This document shows positions 1-13,289 of a stretch of DNA of 64,000 bases, piece by piece. The stretch spans positions 27,357,132 through 27,421,131 of the forward strand of contig JACMZG010001914.1 in NCBI GenBank assembly GCA_018340805.1, given 5' to 3'. The stretch comes from Microvelia longipes (Eukaryota > Arthropoda > Insecta > Hemiptera > Veliidae). The notes below the pieces were generated by a model. That model was not told the origin of the DNA. It saw nothing but the letters and a program-made list of their open reading frames with translations, and ran no database searches. Position 1 is the stretch's first letter; the number at the start of each line of letters is the position of its first letter. Both the position numbers and the translations under genes were made by a program.

Positions 1-126
1 TTACTCTTATATTGAATTGGCTAATATGAGATCATTTTAAAGACCATTTTACCGTCTGTCAGTTGATTTTCAATACATTATTTGAAAAATATTTTAAATT
101 AATACCTACAATTTTTAGAATCGCTT

Positions 127-127
127 T

Positions 128-190
<63 letters not shown>

Positions 191-191
191 G

Positions 192-224
<33 letters not shown>
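127..224. repeat. (TA)n-(TG)n compound microsatellite
   Basis: About 60 bases of alternating TA run into about 35 bases of alternating TG. The small open frame across it (Tyr/Ile then Cys/Val) is a by-product of the dinucleotide repeat. Confidence 0.97.
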
Positions 225-225
<1 letters not shown>

Positions 226-3006
226 AAATATGCTTTTCTTTATTCGACACTACATATCGAAAAACTATTTAGATCGAGATGAAGTTTTGCACTGAATAAA
301 GCTCATGGAAAACTCTACGACGTTATCTAACTTCTAAAAACCGTTGAAGCGGGGGAAAATGATGATTTTTTGAGTCTTTTGGATCTAATAAAGCTGGTTT
401 TATTTCATTCCGATTAACAGCCAAAAATGACAAAACATTACTTTGACATGAAAGTGTCAAAGGTAATTTTTTGTTTTGTTGGGGGTGCTAAACAAAATGA
501 AAGAGGCCCTAAAGCGGATACTACCTATACACGAACTAGAGTAGCCGCGATGCACCCACTTGTTTCCATTTAGAGATGAGGTATTGGTAACAACAGAACT
601 TTAAGAATCCTGTTTATTTACACAATTGAAAATAATGTGTGCAATGAAAATTTTATTGATTCTTGCTAGTAGTATAATTGTTACTAGTATAATTTTCTAA
701 TAAATACTCGTAAGAAAACGTTAAAGATCATCTGAATCTTTTTAGTTAAACTACTTAAAATTCAGCGACGTGCCTTGTTTACATTTTTATTTTACGAAAT
801 ATTTCATGAAAAATGGAAAAAATGTCGTCTAAAAGGAGTTATACTGATCTTTATATACTTTGTTAAAAAAAAACTTAAGCATTTTTAAAATATCTTTATT
901 AAGCTTTGGTTTGGTTATACAATTCCGAAGTAAGACAATTTTAGTGAAATTCTACAGGACCGGACAAATTCTCTGTGTATAAATAAAAATGTAGTGCTAG
1001 TATATGTCAAACCTCATGGTTAGAGCAGCTAAAAGTTTTCTACAACTAGCTCCGCTCCCTAATAGAACCTATAAATTTGGTTAAGATCCTATCGAAATTA
1101 ACAAATGATATCATAATTATCAAAATTGTACCCAGAATTAGAATTTAATATTCAAGGACATCAAGTACTTTCAAAAGATGCTTAATTATAACTTTCAAAT
1201 GAAAAAGGGTAAAAAACATCAATTTTTGCATTAATGATGTACATCGTTAAGGAAGCTCACCAAGACGTCAGATATAATGAAACTCCAAAACTGTATAAGG
1301 TAAAAATACTTGGTAGAATTTCCAGACAAATGATTGATTGTATTTTTACATCACTATACAGATATATTTTTAAGTGTATTCATATATTTATAATATGTTA
1401 AGGACGTTGTACTTTAAAGGATGAGATCGATCAAATTTTAAATTTTTTAGAGTATGAGCTTATTAAAATTTAGGACAAGTATTATAATTAAACATTTTAG
1501 AGATAGAGGGGTAAGATATTTTTAATTTTATGTGTCCAAATTTTTTAGCACATTTATAAAAAAGCTAGCTCATATTTTTACAAAAGGTGAAAAAATTAAC
1601 ATTGTTATTTCATATTTCTAGTATGTAGTTTTGCCAACAGTTCAAGCATTTGTAACAATTTTTATATTTTACTATTTTTTAATTTAATTTTTACTTTTTT
1701 ATGTAAATAATATTGTACAATAGTTCAAGAATTGTATTCCCTTTATCAATTTGTTGTTTCCTAAAACATTATTTAAAATTTTCTTAATCTCTGTTCTACC
1801 TATTTATCTCACTTTATATTTTTTTACATTTATCTCTAATTTTACTTTAATATTCTTATTAATGTTTTCTTTTTTAAATTCTCATTAACCTTTTTCTTTA
1901 AAATTTACAAACTTTTTTGTATACAAACTAGATGGTATAATAACTAATAAAAATTTTCCGAACAACTAATTCTTTTGGTAAAAATTTAAATCGTTTGAAT
2001 AATTTAATTTTATTTATTTAATAATAAATTAATATTAATTATTGAAATTTTTCAATAAATAATACAAGCAAAGTTAATAAAACAAGATACATTAAGATTA
2101 ATTTAGAAAAACAATTGATCACTAAACTTAAGCTATTATGTCAAGACACAAATTTGTTTATTTCTACCATCTTACAGTAAAGTATCTTAATTACTTTATT
2201 TATTGATTAACAGCTTATAAATTATAAACAAAAAATAAATTTTTAAAACTTATGATTTTATTTACGATCGATTTAAAGTTAAATATTAATAAATATTAAT
2301 TAATAAAAAAAAATTTTTAACTTACCGTCAATAAAAATAACCTCATGATGTTTTTCAATATGTATTACAAATTTTTACTAACAAATCGGTTACAATCCAA
2401 GAAAACCGAAATTTAATAAATAAAAACCTTCAATAAACGCGATGCGCACGAACCGAGATACAGAGTAACAGTGACGGTTTGGTGCTAAGTTTCACCTACC
2501 TATATAACTTCTGCATTAGATACTAGCCTCCTACCTCAGAGAGAGGGCAGTATACTTAACTTTAATGTGTGATAGAGTTAACTATTTTTTTTTATATTTA
2601 ACCCCTCTGTGGGAAAAAATTAAAAGTGTTTTATGCATATTATTATTTTCAAATATAAGATAAGTTTTTTTAACATAAAATATGATGTCTTAATATTCTT
2701 TTATTCGAAGAAATTACTACAAATTTTTAAATTAGGATTTTTCACAATTACTGCGTATATTAATACCATATTTTTCTAAATTTTGATAAGATACTATTAA
2801 ATGTATATAATATTGTACATTAATTTTGTATTACTTGATGAAAAAGTAATAAAAATATTTAGGCTGGATTGGTCTGATCCAATTTTACCTTTTTAAAATT
2901 TCAGTGGTCCCTAAACTTATAATATTTACTTCATTTATTCTATGTTTATTGTAATAACCATATTTTGGAAAAGGCGACTGAAAAGAATAGGTTCCGCTTG
3001 TCCTGA

Positions 3007-3008
<2 letters not shown>
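225..3008. other. AT-rich non-coding block
   Basis: No gene is supported. A small hairpin at 438-466 pairs TTACTTTGACA with TGTCAAAGGTAA around a 6-base loop, with one bulged G. Bases 2440-2560 are less AT-rich (dense with gat, cgc and gag words) but carry no open frame. The rest is T- and A-run DNA. Confidence 0.7.
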
Positions 3009-3083
<75 letters not shown>

Positions 3084-3101
3084 GTGTGTGTGTGTATGTA
3101 T
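3009..3101. repeat. (TA)n-(TG)n compound microsatellite
   Basis: About 70 bases of TA alternation are followed by a short TG run. The reverse-strand open frame here (His-Thr and Tyr-Ile runs) is a repeat artefact. Confidence 0.96.
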
Positions 3102-4851
3102 ATTCTTTTGTCTCACACTAACATAGATATGTACTGATGACGTCATATTGTTTAAATGTTTTTTTCTGAGGGGGTTAAGTGGGCGTTGTTGTTTTTTGAC
3201 CACTTATTCGTTTAAAAGTGCTTCTAAGACTGTGGTTTAGACAAAAAATGTGGCCCCGTAGGCGCCAAAGCGAACGGGCCAAGTGCCCTTTGGGTTTCTT
3301 ATTTTTGGCTTATTCGTGGGAAGGGGCTTGGGGCCTCTTTTATTTTTCCTATGAATTTCTCTCTTAGGCTATTTTCTTCTTGGACTTTTTTATAGGTTCT
3401 TTCCTCTCTTTGTTTAGTTTTATAATTTTGAAGTTTCGAGAGCGTTTCTAAGCAATTTAATTGTTGGTTAATTAGAGTTTTAGGTTTTATTTACTTTGAG
3501 TTTTAAGATCAATTAAAAAAATACGCTTAAAGTTAATAAAAATGATAAGTATAATAACTTTATTTACTTATAAATTACAAGGCTCTACAACTTTACATTT
3601 ATGTTTATTTATTTATAACTATTTATGTTACGCCGTCTTCTAAAAGCTGTAATGCTGAAAGCTGAAGATAATTAGTCAAATCTTTTCTCAAAATCTTTTA
3701 TTGCATACTACTATACCTTTTATCATAGTTGTGTTTTGTATGTCTGAAAACAATTTACTACTCGAAAATTGCCACAGAAGACGCTCACTTCGCTTTGTTC
3801 TGTCACTTCGCTTCAGAAGTAGCTTAGAAGTTGATAAACACTTAACAGTATGAACTCCACCGGCTTCACAAAAACGTTGTGCGTGTTTAAATTTCACTGA
3901 CTTTTCTTCATAAATTTTAAAAAATCTTCTTTTACGAACAAAGTAAATTACTTTTACTTCAATACATATTTTCATTTCTTTTCTTTATTTCTTCAGGTCT
4001 CTGACCTCTAAAATATGATTTAATTCAGGGAAGAGTTTATTGTCTGGTCACTTTCGTTTTCTACTAGGCTCATCTACCGCAGTTCCAAAACCTCGTCAAG
4101 AACCTGTAATAAACCATGCCCATTATTGTACCTCCACGCAATTGTATCGCATTAAAAACAGTGACCACCTTTGATTATTCAATCAACAACAATTGATCCG
4201 AATGCTGTTTTGAATCCTCGTCGTTTGTTCTATATTTGATTTATTATTTATATCTTATTCATTATCATATCTTCATGTCTTTATCTATTAGCGATTTTTG
4301 CCTTTTCGTTATTTATTTTTCAAGTTATTTTTTTTTGTTATTATTTTATTATTAATATTTGATATATAGTTCCAAACTTAGCCTCATCAGTTCTATTGTG
4401 TGGTCCTTCTTACCGATTGAATACGGCTCAACTTTGATTTCATTTGAAAAATGATAAATCATTTTTGATTTGATCCTTCTTCATTTTATTCTTAGTCTTT
4501 TATTCTCTTCTTATAAAGGTATTACATCTTGATTATAAAGAACCATGCGTATGGTTTATTGTTATATCATAGTGGAGTGCTTCAGTACTTAATATTTTAT
4601 ATAATCTTTATAAAGTTACGCATACTGCTCATTCTGTCCTTAGATATAGATAATCAATTTTTACTATATGATAGTAATTAACAATATTAATTAAGAAGTA
4701 TTTCTATCAGTACTTTTTCGTACTTTCTTATCATGCCGTATAAAGACAGTTTTCTTGAGTATTAATAAATTCGACTATATTTTACGTCGTTTACTTTACT
4801 TACAAATTTGTGTTGCGACTGTAAAATATAATTTTACAACCACCTTAAAAA
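3102..4851. other. AT-rich block, no supported gene
   Basis: Bases 3240-3340 are more GC-rich (ggccccgtaggcgccaaagc) and look like a decayed repeat. A 95-codon minus-strand frame at 3688-3975 has no recognisable motif and I do not call it a gene. I see nothing else. Confidence 0.6.
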
Positions 4852-5113
4852 CATACTTTTATTAATAAATAATGCAAACTACAAAGTCTCCCTACAAGAC
4901 AAAACTTTATGACACATAAGTGGCTTATAGTTACCATATTTTACTGAACTCCCTGTATTATATCCTTGCATTGAATAAAATTTTCGCATCAATAAGATTT
5001 CATACTAATCATACTTTTATTACTACAACAAATATTATGGTCAACTATGACACATAAGTGGCTTATTGTTACCATATCTTGCTGAACCCCCTATATTATA
5101 CCCTTGCATTGTA
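4852..5113 (+). repeat. Two-copy tandem duplication, about 138-bp period
   Basis: The block beginning ATGACACATAAGTGGCTTA at 4909 recurs at 5047 with few changes, including the shared words ttaccatat and ccttgcattg. The 5' parts of the units (catacttttatta) also match. No coding content. Confidence 0.8.
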
Positions 5114-6069
5114 AAAGTACTATTGTAACGATTTATCAATACGCTTTTATTTGTGCTTAATATACCATCATATTTGTGGTAGAACAAAAAAAAAATAAAA
5201 ATATATTTTTAAAGCACTTGTAAAATTTAAAAACTAAATGTAAGGAAAGTAATTGAAGAAAAGTATTTAATATTTTATTTATTTATTTAATTTACTGCCC
5301 CCTCCCCCCAACAAGATTGCATATGTAACGTATACTCTTTGTTTATTGACTCCCTTCGCTCGTGAATAAATAAATTTCACATCAATAAGATTTCATTTTA
5401 CAGCATAGTTACGTAATATACTATTTTTTAGGGCGGCTTTAAAATTTCTACTTTACAATTTCAAATAAGATCGATTTTATTGTATTTATTTACTTACGCC
5501 GGCTGAAAAGTTACTTTACAGCCGCTATGCAAATCGGTAAGAAATACTATTTTTTTACTGACTGCCCCCCAAAAAATAATATATCATGGCTGTGAAGCGA
5601 TATGATTGCTTTGGAAATTAATTATTGACTGGCTCCTCTCGTAAATAAACCAATTTTTGCATTTAAAAATTACCGTAAAAATTAACCTAATAATCCTGGT
5701 TTGAAAAACATGATTTTTCCAATGTAAAGAGCAATAAAATTGAATTGTTTTTTCGGTTGTATCTTCTAAAGTATTAATTGTATAAAAAATATAAAAGAGA
5801 CCGTTTTCCAACTTCATAGACACCTTTTTAATTTGGTTCTATACACTTGCGAATCAGTCGCAAAGTAATCAAGACACTGTACTTTAAAGATTTAAGTTTT
5901 TATTTTTTTGTTCTTTAAAAATCTTTAAAGCATTTTTTTCAATTTGAATAAAATGAACAAAACAATGCTAAGAAACATTTTGGTAGTTCAGTTTACCACT
6001 TTTAGTTTGGTGGTCTATTTCTTTCAATTTATTTAAAAATCACCGACTTATACTTCTTCTTATATATGT
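5114..6069. other. AT-rich block, nothing recognised
   Basis: Scattered short words recur (ttattgactccc, ttattgactggctcc; aataagatttcat), suggesting decayed repeats. The 79-codon minus-strand frame near 5584-5823 has no support. Confidence 0.5.
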
Positions 6070-6490
6070 CTACAATGAGCTAAATTTTCAACCATGGTCT
6101 GTTTTCAGAACGACCCCATAGAGTGCAATAGACCTTGATGATTTTAGTTAGTTTTGGTGCACAGAACAAGAATATAAAGGTATTTTTCATGCCGTTTATA
6201 AAGTAATTTTTGGATTTTTTTTTTCAAAATTTCAATTCCGGTCTGTGTTAAAAACGGCCTTATAGATCGCAACAGACCTTGGTGGTTAGAGTTTTTTCTA
6301 TGTATAAAGTAATTGACGTATCAATAGGTAATTGAGTAAAAATATAAAGGTCTTTTCCATCCAGTCTATGAGGTCATTTTTGGCATATTTTTTAATTTTT
6401 GAGGCGCAACTGCTGCTAAACAGCCCCACATTCGGCGACAGACCAAGCCTTATAATAATGTACTAACTACTCCCTACAATATCCATCAGA
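6070..6490 (+). repeat. Degenerate tandem repeat, three units of about 145-165 bp
   Basis: The word ATAGAnnGCAAnAGACCTTG occurs near 6117 and 6262, with a weaker third copy (cggcgacagacc) near 6433. Each unit also holds aatataaagg and a following t-rich tract with tttttgg. An old, decayed minisatellite. Confidence 0.65.
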
Positions 6491-7136
6491 CCAATTCCAT
6501 GCCTTTTATGAGGTAGAAAAAAAAATATGCCGTGGGCTCCCAGACTAATATCAAAACGCTTTAATACGTTTATTGTTTAGCGGTTGGTTTGTCGTCTAAA
6601 ATTATTAAAAGTGGCAAACAAATTATTCTTAATATTATTGTATATAAATTTAAATTAAAATTATTGTCCCAAACATTTTAGTGACTAAACCTTAAGAACC
6701 TCTTAAGGTTTGAAATTCTTAACAACCTTTGATTTACAATTTCACTTTCCACCATAAAAATGCAGAATTATTTTTAAATAAAGAGGTTCTTTTACCCAAA
6801 TCTAATTTAACTTTTTTACAACTTGTATTTCACTACGAAATCATTCTTATATTTTCAAGGATTCAAAAATAACATATTTTGTTTCCAAAAGGTTTCTAAC
6901 AAAACTGGTACCACATGACCTTTCCCTGTCTCAAAATCCTGTAATTCTGTTGAAAATACCATATAGCCTTGACATTCTTACGTTAACACCGGGTTATTCC
7001 CAATTGGATCCTTATTATTTTTTTTTTTTTTGGTAGAGTAGGAATTTTTAATAGGGAATTAAATTCTAGGGTTTTGTTTTGATTTGAAAGGATTGATTAT
7101 CCTCAGAATGCCATATTGCCGAAGCTTATGAAGGGA
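6491..7136. other. AT-rich block, nothing recognised
   Basis: No open frame or repeat structure I can support. Confidence 0.5.
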
Positions 7137-7500
7137 ATACTTTAGTCTTGCTACAAGAAAGCTTAAGGTGGAATTACTTTAGTCTTACTATACAAGAAAG
7201 CTTAAAGTGAAATTACTTTGGTCTTACTACATAAAAACTCAAGTTGGGGTTACTTAGGTCTTGCTACATGAAAACTTAAGTTGGGGTTACTTAGGTCTTG
7301 CTACATGAAAACTTAAGTTGGGGTTACTTAGGTCTTGCTACATGAAACTTAAGTTGGGTTACTTAGGTCTTGCTACATGAAAACTTAAGTTGGGGTTACT
7401 TTGGTCTTGCTACAGGAAAACTCAAGTTGGTATTACGTTGGTCTTGATACATGAAAGCTTAAGTGGGATTACTTCGGTCTTACTACATGAAAGCTTAAGC
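7137..7500 (+). repeat. 37-bp minisatellite, about 10 copies
   Basis: The unit is about 37 bp, roughly acttAGGTCTTGCTACATGAAAACTTAAGTTGGGGTT. Central copies are nearly identical and outer copies drift in sequence, the usual pattern for a minisatellite evolving by unequal exchange. Confidence 0.95.
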
Positions 7501-9310
7501 TTTGAAAAGCATTATAGCAAATAACTATTTAATAAAATTAAAAAATAATATCACTAAAATTAAAATAATATTGGTTGTGCACTTGGCAGCCTAGTTTTTA
7601 TTAGTTTTCATTCTTCAGAAGAATAAAGTTATATTTTTATTAATTATTTTATAATTTTATAGTATAATATTTTAATTTATTTTATAAATTTATTTTTTTG
7701 TGGTAAAACGTCATATTTTTGACAAATATAAAAAAAACTTTGACGTATAATTTTAAGTATCACTAATAAATATATTTTCGCTAAAATGTAAAAAATAACC
7801 GTTAAATAGCTTTTATGTTTTAAGCTATTGTCGCTGGACGAAAAAATGTAACCATGAGATTTACAGTCCATCAAACTTTAAAAAATAATATAAAGTTTAT
7901 TATATTATAAATAATATTATTATATATATTATTATATTATATTTTTAAAATATGTTTTAAATAAATATTATTTTTAAGATGGCGACAGTTATCCGGATGG
8001 AATTTAGTAGATCTATATACCAAGTTTACAAGATATACATTTGTGTAATATTTTAACTCGAATTTTTAACGTGGAAATTTCGGAAATAAACGTGGTCTAA
8101 AAATATTATCTTCCTGGTAGCTCAACTTGACCTGAAGTTTGATTTTCGTGCCAAAGTTCAACTCTTTAGCGTGAACGAATCGGGAGTAATGCGTGACATA
8201 CGCAGAGATTCTCTCTGTGTGTTTGTCTTGGATAAAAACCGCTTGGAACGTCTTAAAAGTTCATGAAGCGGATGGTTATGATGAAATTTGGGATTTGGAT
8301 TTTTAGGTTGAACACAATTCTTTTCATACATACAAACTAATAGGCGAGATAACGTCAAAATGTAGAACTTGTTATATTTGATGCTATATTATTAGTATGG
8401 CTACAATATAGGTCTATTGTTGATTATTGATTTTGTCAGTGCAACACATGTTGGCTTTTGCCAAAAGTTTAATTTTACTATTGTTGTCAGGCTGTTCTGT
8501 GTTAGCTGTTGTCAAAGTATAAGTCCTTGGATCCTCTATACAAGGTTGTTTGGATTGCATCGTATTTTATATGATTTAATTATTATTCAGAGTATATATA
8601 CATGACCTGTACACGTAGTATTTCAATTTAGTATAACTGTTATTATTAAATAAGACCGGCTTTCTTATTTGTTTATCTGTTCGTTTCACAATTGACGAAT
8701 TTTGTAACAATAAATAAAGTCGTAGCCGTATTTTTTAAAGGATTTTTAAACGATTTTAAGGCTCTTAAAATGTAAAAACAATCTAACAACTCCATTTTAT
8801 AAAAATTATAAATCTATTTCAATTAATTTTTTTTAAATTCTTATTTGAATTTTTAAAATCTTAATAAAATGCATGTAGATTTTAAAGATGTAGTAAAAGT
8901 TTTAGAGCCTGGATGTACCATAATGTAATCTTATAACAATAACGTCTCAAAAGTTACTTGTTTCATTAAGATAGGGCTGAAAATTAACAGAATTAATTTT
9001 CTACAGAACTGGCAAATGTTACTTGTATGCACACTGCATGTAATATATGCACAATACATATCTGAAAGCTTTAGACAGAAGTGTGTAGGTCTACTCTTTG
9101 ACTTGTCGAGCTTATCAAAGGCCTATTTAAAGGCATAAAGAACTATCAGTCGAATGAAGACAAACTAATCATAAAAATTGGTAAAAGCCAATCAATAAAT
9201 AACAAATGAAAAATAGCGCTGAATGGTATGGAGTCGATACCCTTTTAAGTGACCAAAATATCTAAAACCGGGTTAAATAAGAGGCAAATTTAAAATGTGG
9301 TATGTGAATA
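7501..9310. other. AT-rich block with a decayed interspersed-repeat fragment
   Basis: Bases about 8100-8360 resemble internal parts of the head/tail interspersed family described at 14507 (gtgtgtttg, ttgaagcgg-type words, also seen near 290-420). Short frames at 7677, 8158 and 8417 have no motif support. Confidence 0.45.
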
Positions 9311-9373
9311 ACATTGTGTGTGTGTGTGTGGTGTGTATGCATGTAAGTATGTATGTGTGTGTGTGTGTGTGTC
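9311..9373. repeat. (TG)n microsatellite
   Basis: Interrupted TG repeats. Confidence 0.93.
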
Positions 9374-9603
9374 AGATGTTCAATAAAAACGGCTGGTTTT
9401 AAGCAAAACGGATTTTAATTGAAGGCATTTCCCGTCTGATTTTACAGACAAAACGGAGTGACAACAATTACAGAATTAGAGACCCAAAGAAAGATTTGAA
9501 GCATTTTCTTTGAATGCAATTTATTTTTGGACACAAAAGAAAGCGGGAAATTCCTATCTTGTTAAAATTAAAAAGGTTTTATTTACCGCAAGTTGAAGAA
9601 GCA

Positions 9604-9761
9604 ATTGAAGAATCTGCTACCGTCAATAATAAACTGCGTAGACTTATTATCGATAATAAACTGCGAAGTACCGACGATACTTATACTGTTGAATATGAAT
9701 ATCCCCCCGGTCCAGGATATTCATATTCAACAACAGTATCAACGGTAGCTGATTCTTCAAT
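9604..9761. repeat. Two-part inverted repeat (long stem-loop)
   Basis: Outer arms 9604-9623 and 9742-9761 (ATTGAAGAATCTGCTACCGT and its near-perfect complement) enclose inner arms 9676-9704 and 9715-9740 that pair around a C/G-rich loop. Between outer and inner left arms the word aataataaactgcg occurs twice. A 156-codon frame (9514-9984) runs through both arms, but it has no known motif and its middle is dictated by the palindrome, so I do not call it a gene. Confidence 0.85.
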
Positions 9762-10520
9762 CAATTCCTATCTTCTGGTTGGAAACCCAATCATGATTCA
9801 ATTGATAAAAGATTCATGCAGTATCTATCAAGGAGTAATTTTACATAAATGTAGCATCTATATATACTGTAAACATGCATTATTTACTGAGGAGTACTAT
9901 ACATACTCTTTAGATTTTCTATTATGTACGTACATATTTAAAAAAAATGTCCATTTCGTTGGTCTCAATAATCTTTTATTATAGGAGTTTTCTTCTTTTG
10001 TTTTAGGTTTCAAAAATTATCATTATCACTTTTTAACAAGTCATGTATCCTCAAACAAATACTATCAAGTGTGAAGTAAAATGTATATACACGATTAAGC
10101 AAATAGTACAGTCAATAAGCTGAATTGGTAAGCCCTTTAAATTTCTTTTCTTAACTAATACCATTACCTAACCAAGATTCTATTCTTGTGTTAAGTCACA
10201 TTTGAGACACTGTAACAAGAATTTTATTTTATTTTTACTTAAGCCTTTGTTTTAATCTAATTAGTCCTGGATTATGTCTTCTAGAATATTTAATTAAATT
10301 TATCTAAAGCCATCTTAATCATAGTTATAATTGTTCCTAACGGTCTCCTTGGCTCTTGAGTAGAGGCTTAAATTTTTGTTTAAAAATTTGTTAAATGTTT
10401 ACATTTGAATAAAGCATTCTTATTCTTAATTATAATTTGATAACATGTTCGTTGCAAGGTATAGTTCATTTTTTTCTTACTTCTCAAGTAATGCTTAAAT
10501 TGCTACTTCCTTAAATTACT
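9762..10520. other. AT-rich block, nothing recognised
   Basis: No supported gene or repeat structure. Confidence 0.5.
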
Positions 10521-10771
10521 AGATAAAAGTAGGCTTTAATTCTATACGGTACAAAATTTATTTTGTTTTAGTTATTTAGCCAACATTTCGCCCATCTTCA
10601 GAACCATAGCTAAAACATAAAATAAATTTAATAAATTACTTACAATGAAAAGACTGATAAGACTAGATTGAACATGAGATTGACTGAAAACAAAAAGTAT
10701 TAAAATTACACAAAAATAATTACCTAACTTTACATAAAACTAACATATAGAATTAAAGTCTACTTTTATCT
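10521..10771. mobile_element. Small inverted-repeat element with a Penelope-type motif
   Basis: The 26-bp ends AGATAAAAGTAGGCTTTAAT(tctata) at 10521 and their complement ending at 10771 are inverted with one or two changes, enclosing about 200 bp. Inside, on the minus strand at 10601-10584, is CTGAAGATGGGCGAAATG, the same motif seen beside the Penelope relic at 16104-16074. It may be a non-autonomous or end fragment of a Penelope-like element. Confidence 0.6.
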
Positions 10772-10844
10772 ATAAATTTAAAACAACTGTATAAACTAAG
10801 AAGTGCAAGTAACGAAAGACTACCTCTTTCTTGTTTTTTAATTT

Positions 10845-11240
10845 TTACTTTCCTCACTTAAACTGTAGGAACTTGGCAAAGTAGTGCGTTTGCACTAAAA
10901 ATTCGAAACCGGTGCTTCCACCGAATTATCCGTTTGATAGGTGTTTTTGAGACTTTCTGAGTTTTTTTTTTGATGAGTTCTACTTTCTGAGTTGTTTATC
11001 TTAAGAGGTTTGTTCGGCACAAGAATTAGAATACACTACTCTACTCAGCACTATTCATTTTGGAGGACGAGCGAAGCGAGTCCGAAGTAGGGAGGATGAG
11101 CCTAGCGAATCCGGTGTAATGAGGAAAAGTTCTTAGGTACACCGAACCCGATTTTTTAAATTCTTAGGACGAGCGTAGCGAATCCGATAAAGTGAGGAAT
11201 AGCTCCGAGGTTGTCTTATACCCAATTTTTTTAGGATTAA
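10845..11240 (+). repeat. Interspersed head/tail repeat copy
   Basis: The copy begins with an acttt-cctcactta word and tgtagga, continues with attcgaaaccgg and attatccgttt, and ends with GGACGAGCGAAGCGAGTCC, then cggtgtaatgaggaaaagtt and an acccgatttttta tail. A second tail unit follows at 11165-11235. The head acttttcctca and the tail tgaggaaaagt are mutually inverted, so the family has short subterminal inverted repeats. Confidence 0.7.
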
Positions 11241-12129
11241 TAAGTATATTGTTGCACGGAATTATTTCCTGTAATTAGAAAATTACAGGAAAATCTAAAA
11301 GAATTTCCTCGAACTAACAAGTTCAATCAAGTTAATTTAATTTTACAATAAGTGGTGAACATACTCAACTTATCACTAAGTCTTTAGAAACACCATTCTA
11401 AAGATCAAATAAACCGAAATGAACACTTCATATTAAAATTACTTTTTTTATTAAATTTTTATTTCTTAACTAAGTTTACAATACTCAAAATAGGTACAGT
11501 CAAAGTCAAGTACAAAGTAGTCAAACCGCGTTGACAGTTATTTAGATAATAGCTTTAGACATTTACCTTTTAAGACTAACAAAAGGAGTTTCATTTTAAT
11601 CTATTTCTTTTGTTCTTTTTCATTTACCAGCCTTGAACTCGGTAGTTTTCATGGTCGTTGTTTTTTCTAAATTTATTTTTCATGTCTGATGTTAAATCCT
11701 TTTGTGTTACGTTGTGGGCTAAAGGATTAAGTAAGTTGTTGATGTGGATTAAAATATTTGTCTTGATCTAGATAAGTTGGTTGTCTTTATGGTTTCCGAC
11801 AGTGTAATGACAAAAAAAGTTTTATGTCTGAATTTTGTTCTAAAAGTCAATATTCCTTCTTGATTAAATATTTATTTAGGAAAAAAGAAATGCTTTTATC
11901 CTCTTCTAGAGTTTTAAATTCTATTATTAGAATTTGTGTTAGTCTCCATGATTAAAATATAATTGAAGATGGGGCACTAATGAGACATAAAAAAATCACT
12001 CTAGTTTACTTCATATTCTAACTATATTTCGTATCTACCCTCGATACATATTCATGTTAAATTTAGATAAAACAAGAATAAAAGGTAACTGTGAATAAAT
12101 TTTTGGGCATAGCTAACATTAAAAAATTC
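11241..12129. other. AT-rich block, nothing recognised
   Basis: No gene supported. A short inverted word flanks 11265-11295 (tttcctgtaattagaaaattacaggaaa), a hairpin of about 12-bp arms. Confidence 0.55.
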
Positions 12130-13145
12130 TGATGCAGTGGTTCGCATGTCGGGCGAATTTCATTTGAAATACGTGTTTCCGTGCTTAGCAACCCATTCCT
12201 TGCTTAAGGTTCCGGTTTATGCTGTAGAACCTAAGCAGTTGCTCAATTGTCAAGCACTGCTCGAAACTCATTTTGTCTGTATTTTTCAAAGAAAACAAAT
12301 TTCAAGTAGGGTGTCGTTTTCTATGTATATTTGGACGCTAAATCGAATAAAACTGGTCCGAAGTCGATACGGCCACTCTGTCACTAAAAAGTAAAAAAAA
12401 CGGTGGTCAATATCAAAAAACCAAAAATGTGCCCCTGAACGACACATTTCAAGTCGTTCCCCATGTTTTTTGGGCCTGTGAGTTGAATGGCAGTGGTCCG
12501 CATGTCTGGTGAATTTTCTTTGGATGCGTGTTTCAGTGCTTAACAACAATCCTGGTTAGGGCGATAAGTTTATTGTTACTACATAATTTTGGGGCAGTAA
12601 TCCGCATGTCAGGTAAATTTCATCTGGAATGCGTGTTTCCGTGCTAACCAACACAATTCTGGCTTTATGTTTTCTTGCTTTAAGGTTCCGGTTTATGCTT
12701 TAGAACCTAAGCAGTTACTCAATTGTCAAGCACTGCTCGTAACTCATAAACAGTAACTTAGCTTTAAACTAGTGCAAATAATAGTGCACTCTGCTAATTT
12801 TAATGGCATAGTTTTGTATAACCAACTGGATAATTATGCGCATTTCCTTTGAAAAAAACAGACAAAATGAGTTACGAGCAGGGCTTGACAATTAGCAACT
12901 GCTTAGGTTTTAAAGCATGAACCGGAACCTTAAGCAAGAAATGGGTTGTTAAGCACGGAAACACGCATTCCAACTGAAATTCGCTCTACATGCGGACCAC
13001 CGCGCCAGAATTATTTTGTAGTTATAATCATATTATGTAAAAAAAAACGATACAAAATTATCGTCCCTACCAGGATTGTAGTTAAGCACGGAAAGACGCA
13101 TCCTAAAGGAAATTCGCCCGACATGCGTATCACTGCGCCAGAATT
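12130..13145. repeat. Inverted-repeat module cluster
   Basis: A module containing GGTCCGCATGTCGGGCGAA, cgtgtttccgtgcttaacaa and, further on, ttaaggttccggtttatgct occurs in plus orientation at 12130-12300, 12490-12560 and 12592-12760, and in minus orientation at 12855-13015 and 13075-13142. The plus copy at 12592 and the minus copy ending at 13015 could form a foldback element of about 420 bp. Open frames through the modules are not conserved between copies. Two more copies lie at 44811-45060. Confidence 0.8.
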
Positions 13146-13289
13146 TTTTTAATTGGTTTCGTGTCCTCGCCAAGTTAGATTGAAAAATATTTATCCGTTC
13201 GAGAAATAGCTTGTTAATCTTAAGAAATTTGCTAAAACTAAAAATAGTAGTAGTAAAAATTAGTAAAGGAAATTTGCTAAAACGATAGA

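Noticed and set aside
9514..9984. 156-codon open frame
   Set aside because: Its centre is set by an inverted repeat, the rest shows no motif, and the C-terminal half is typical AT-rich chance coding.
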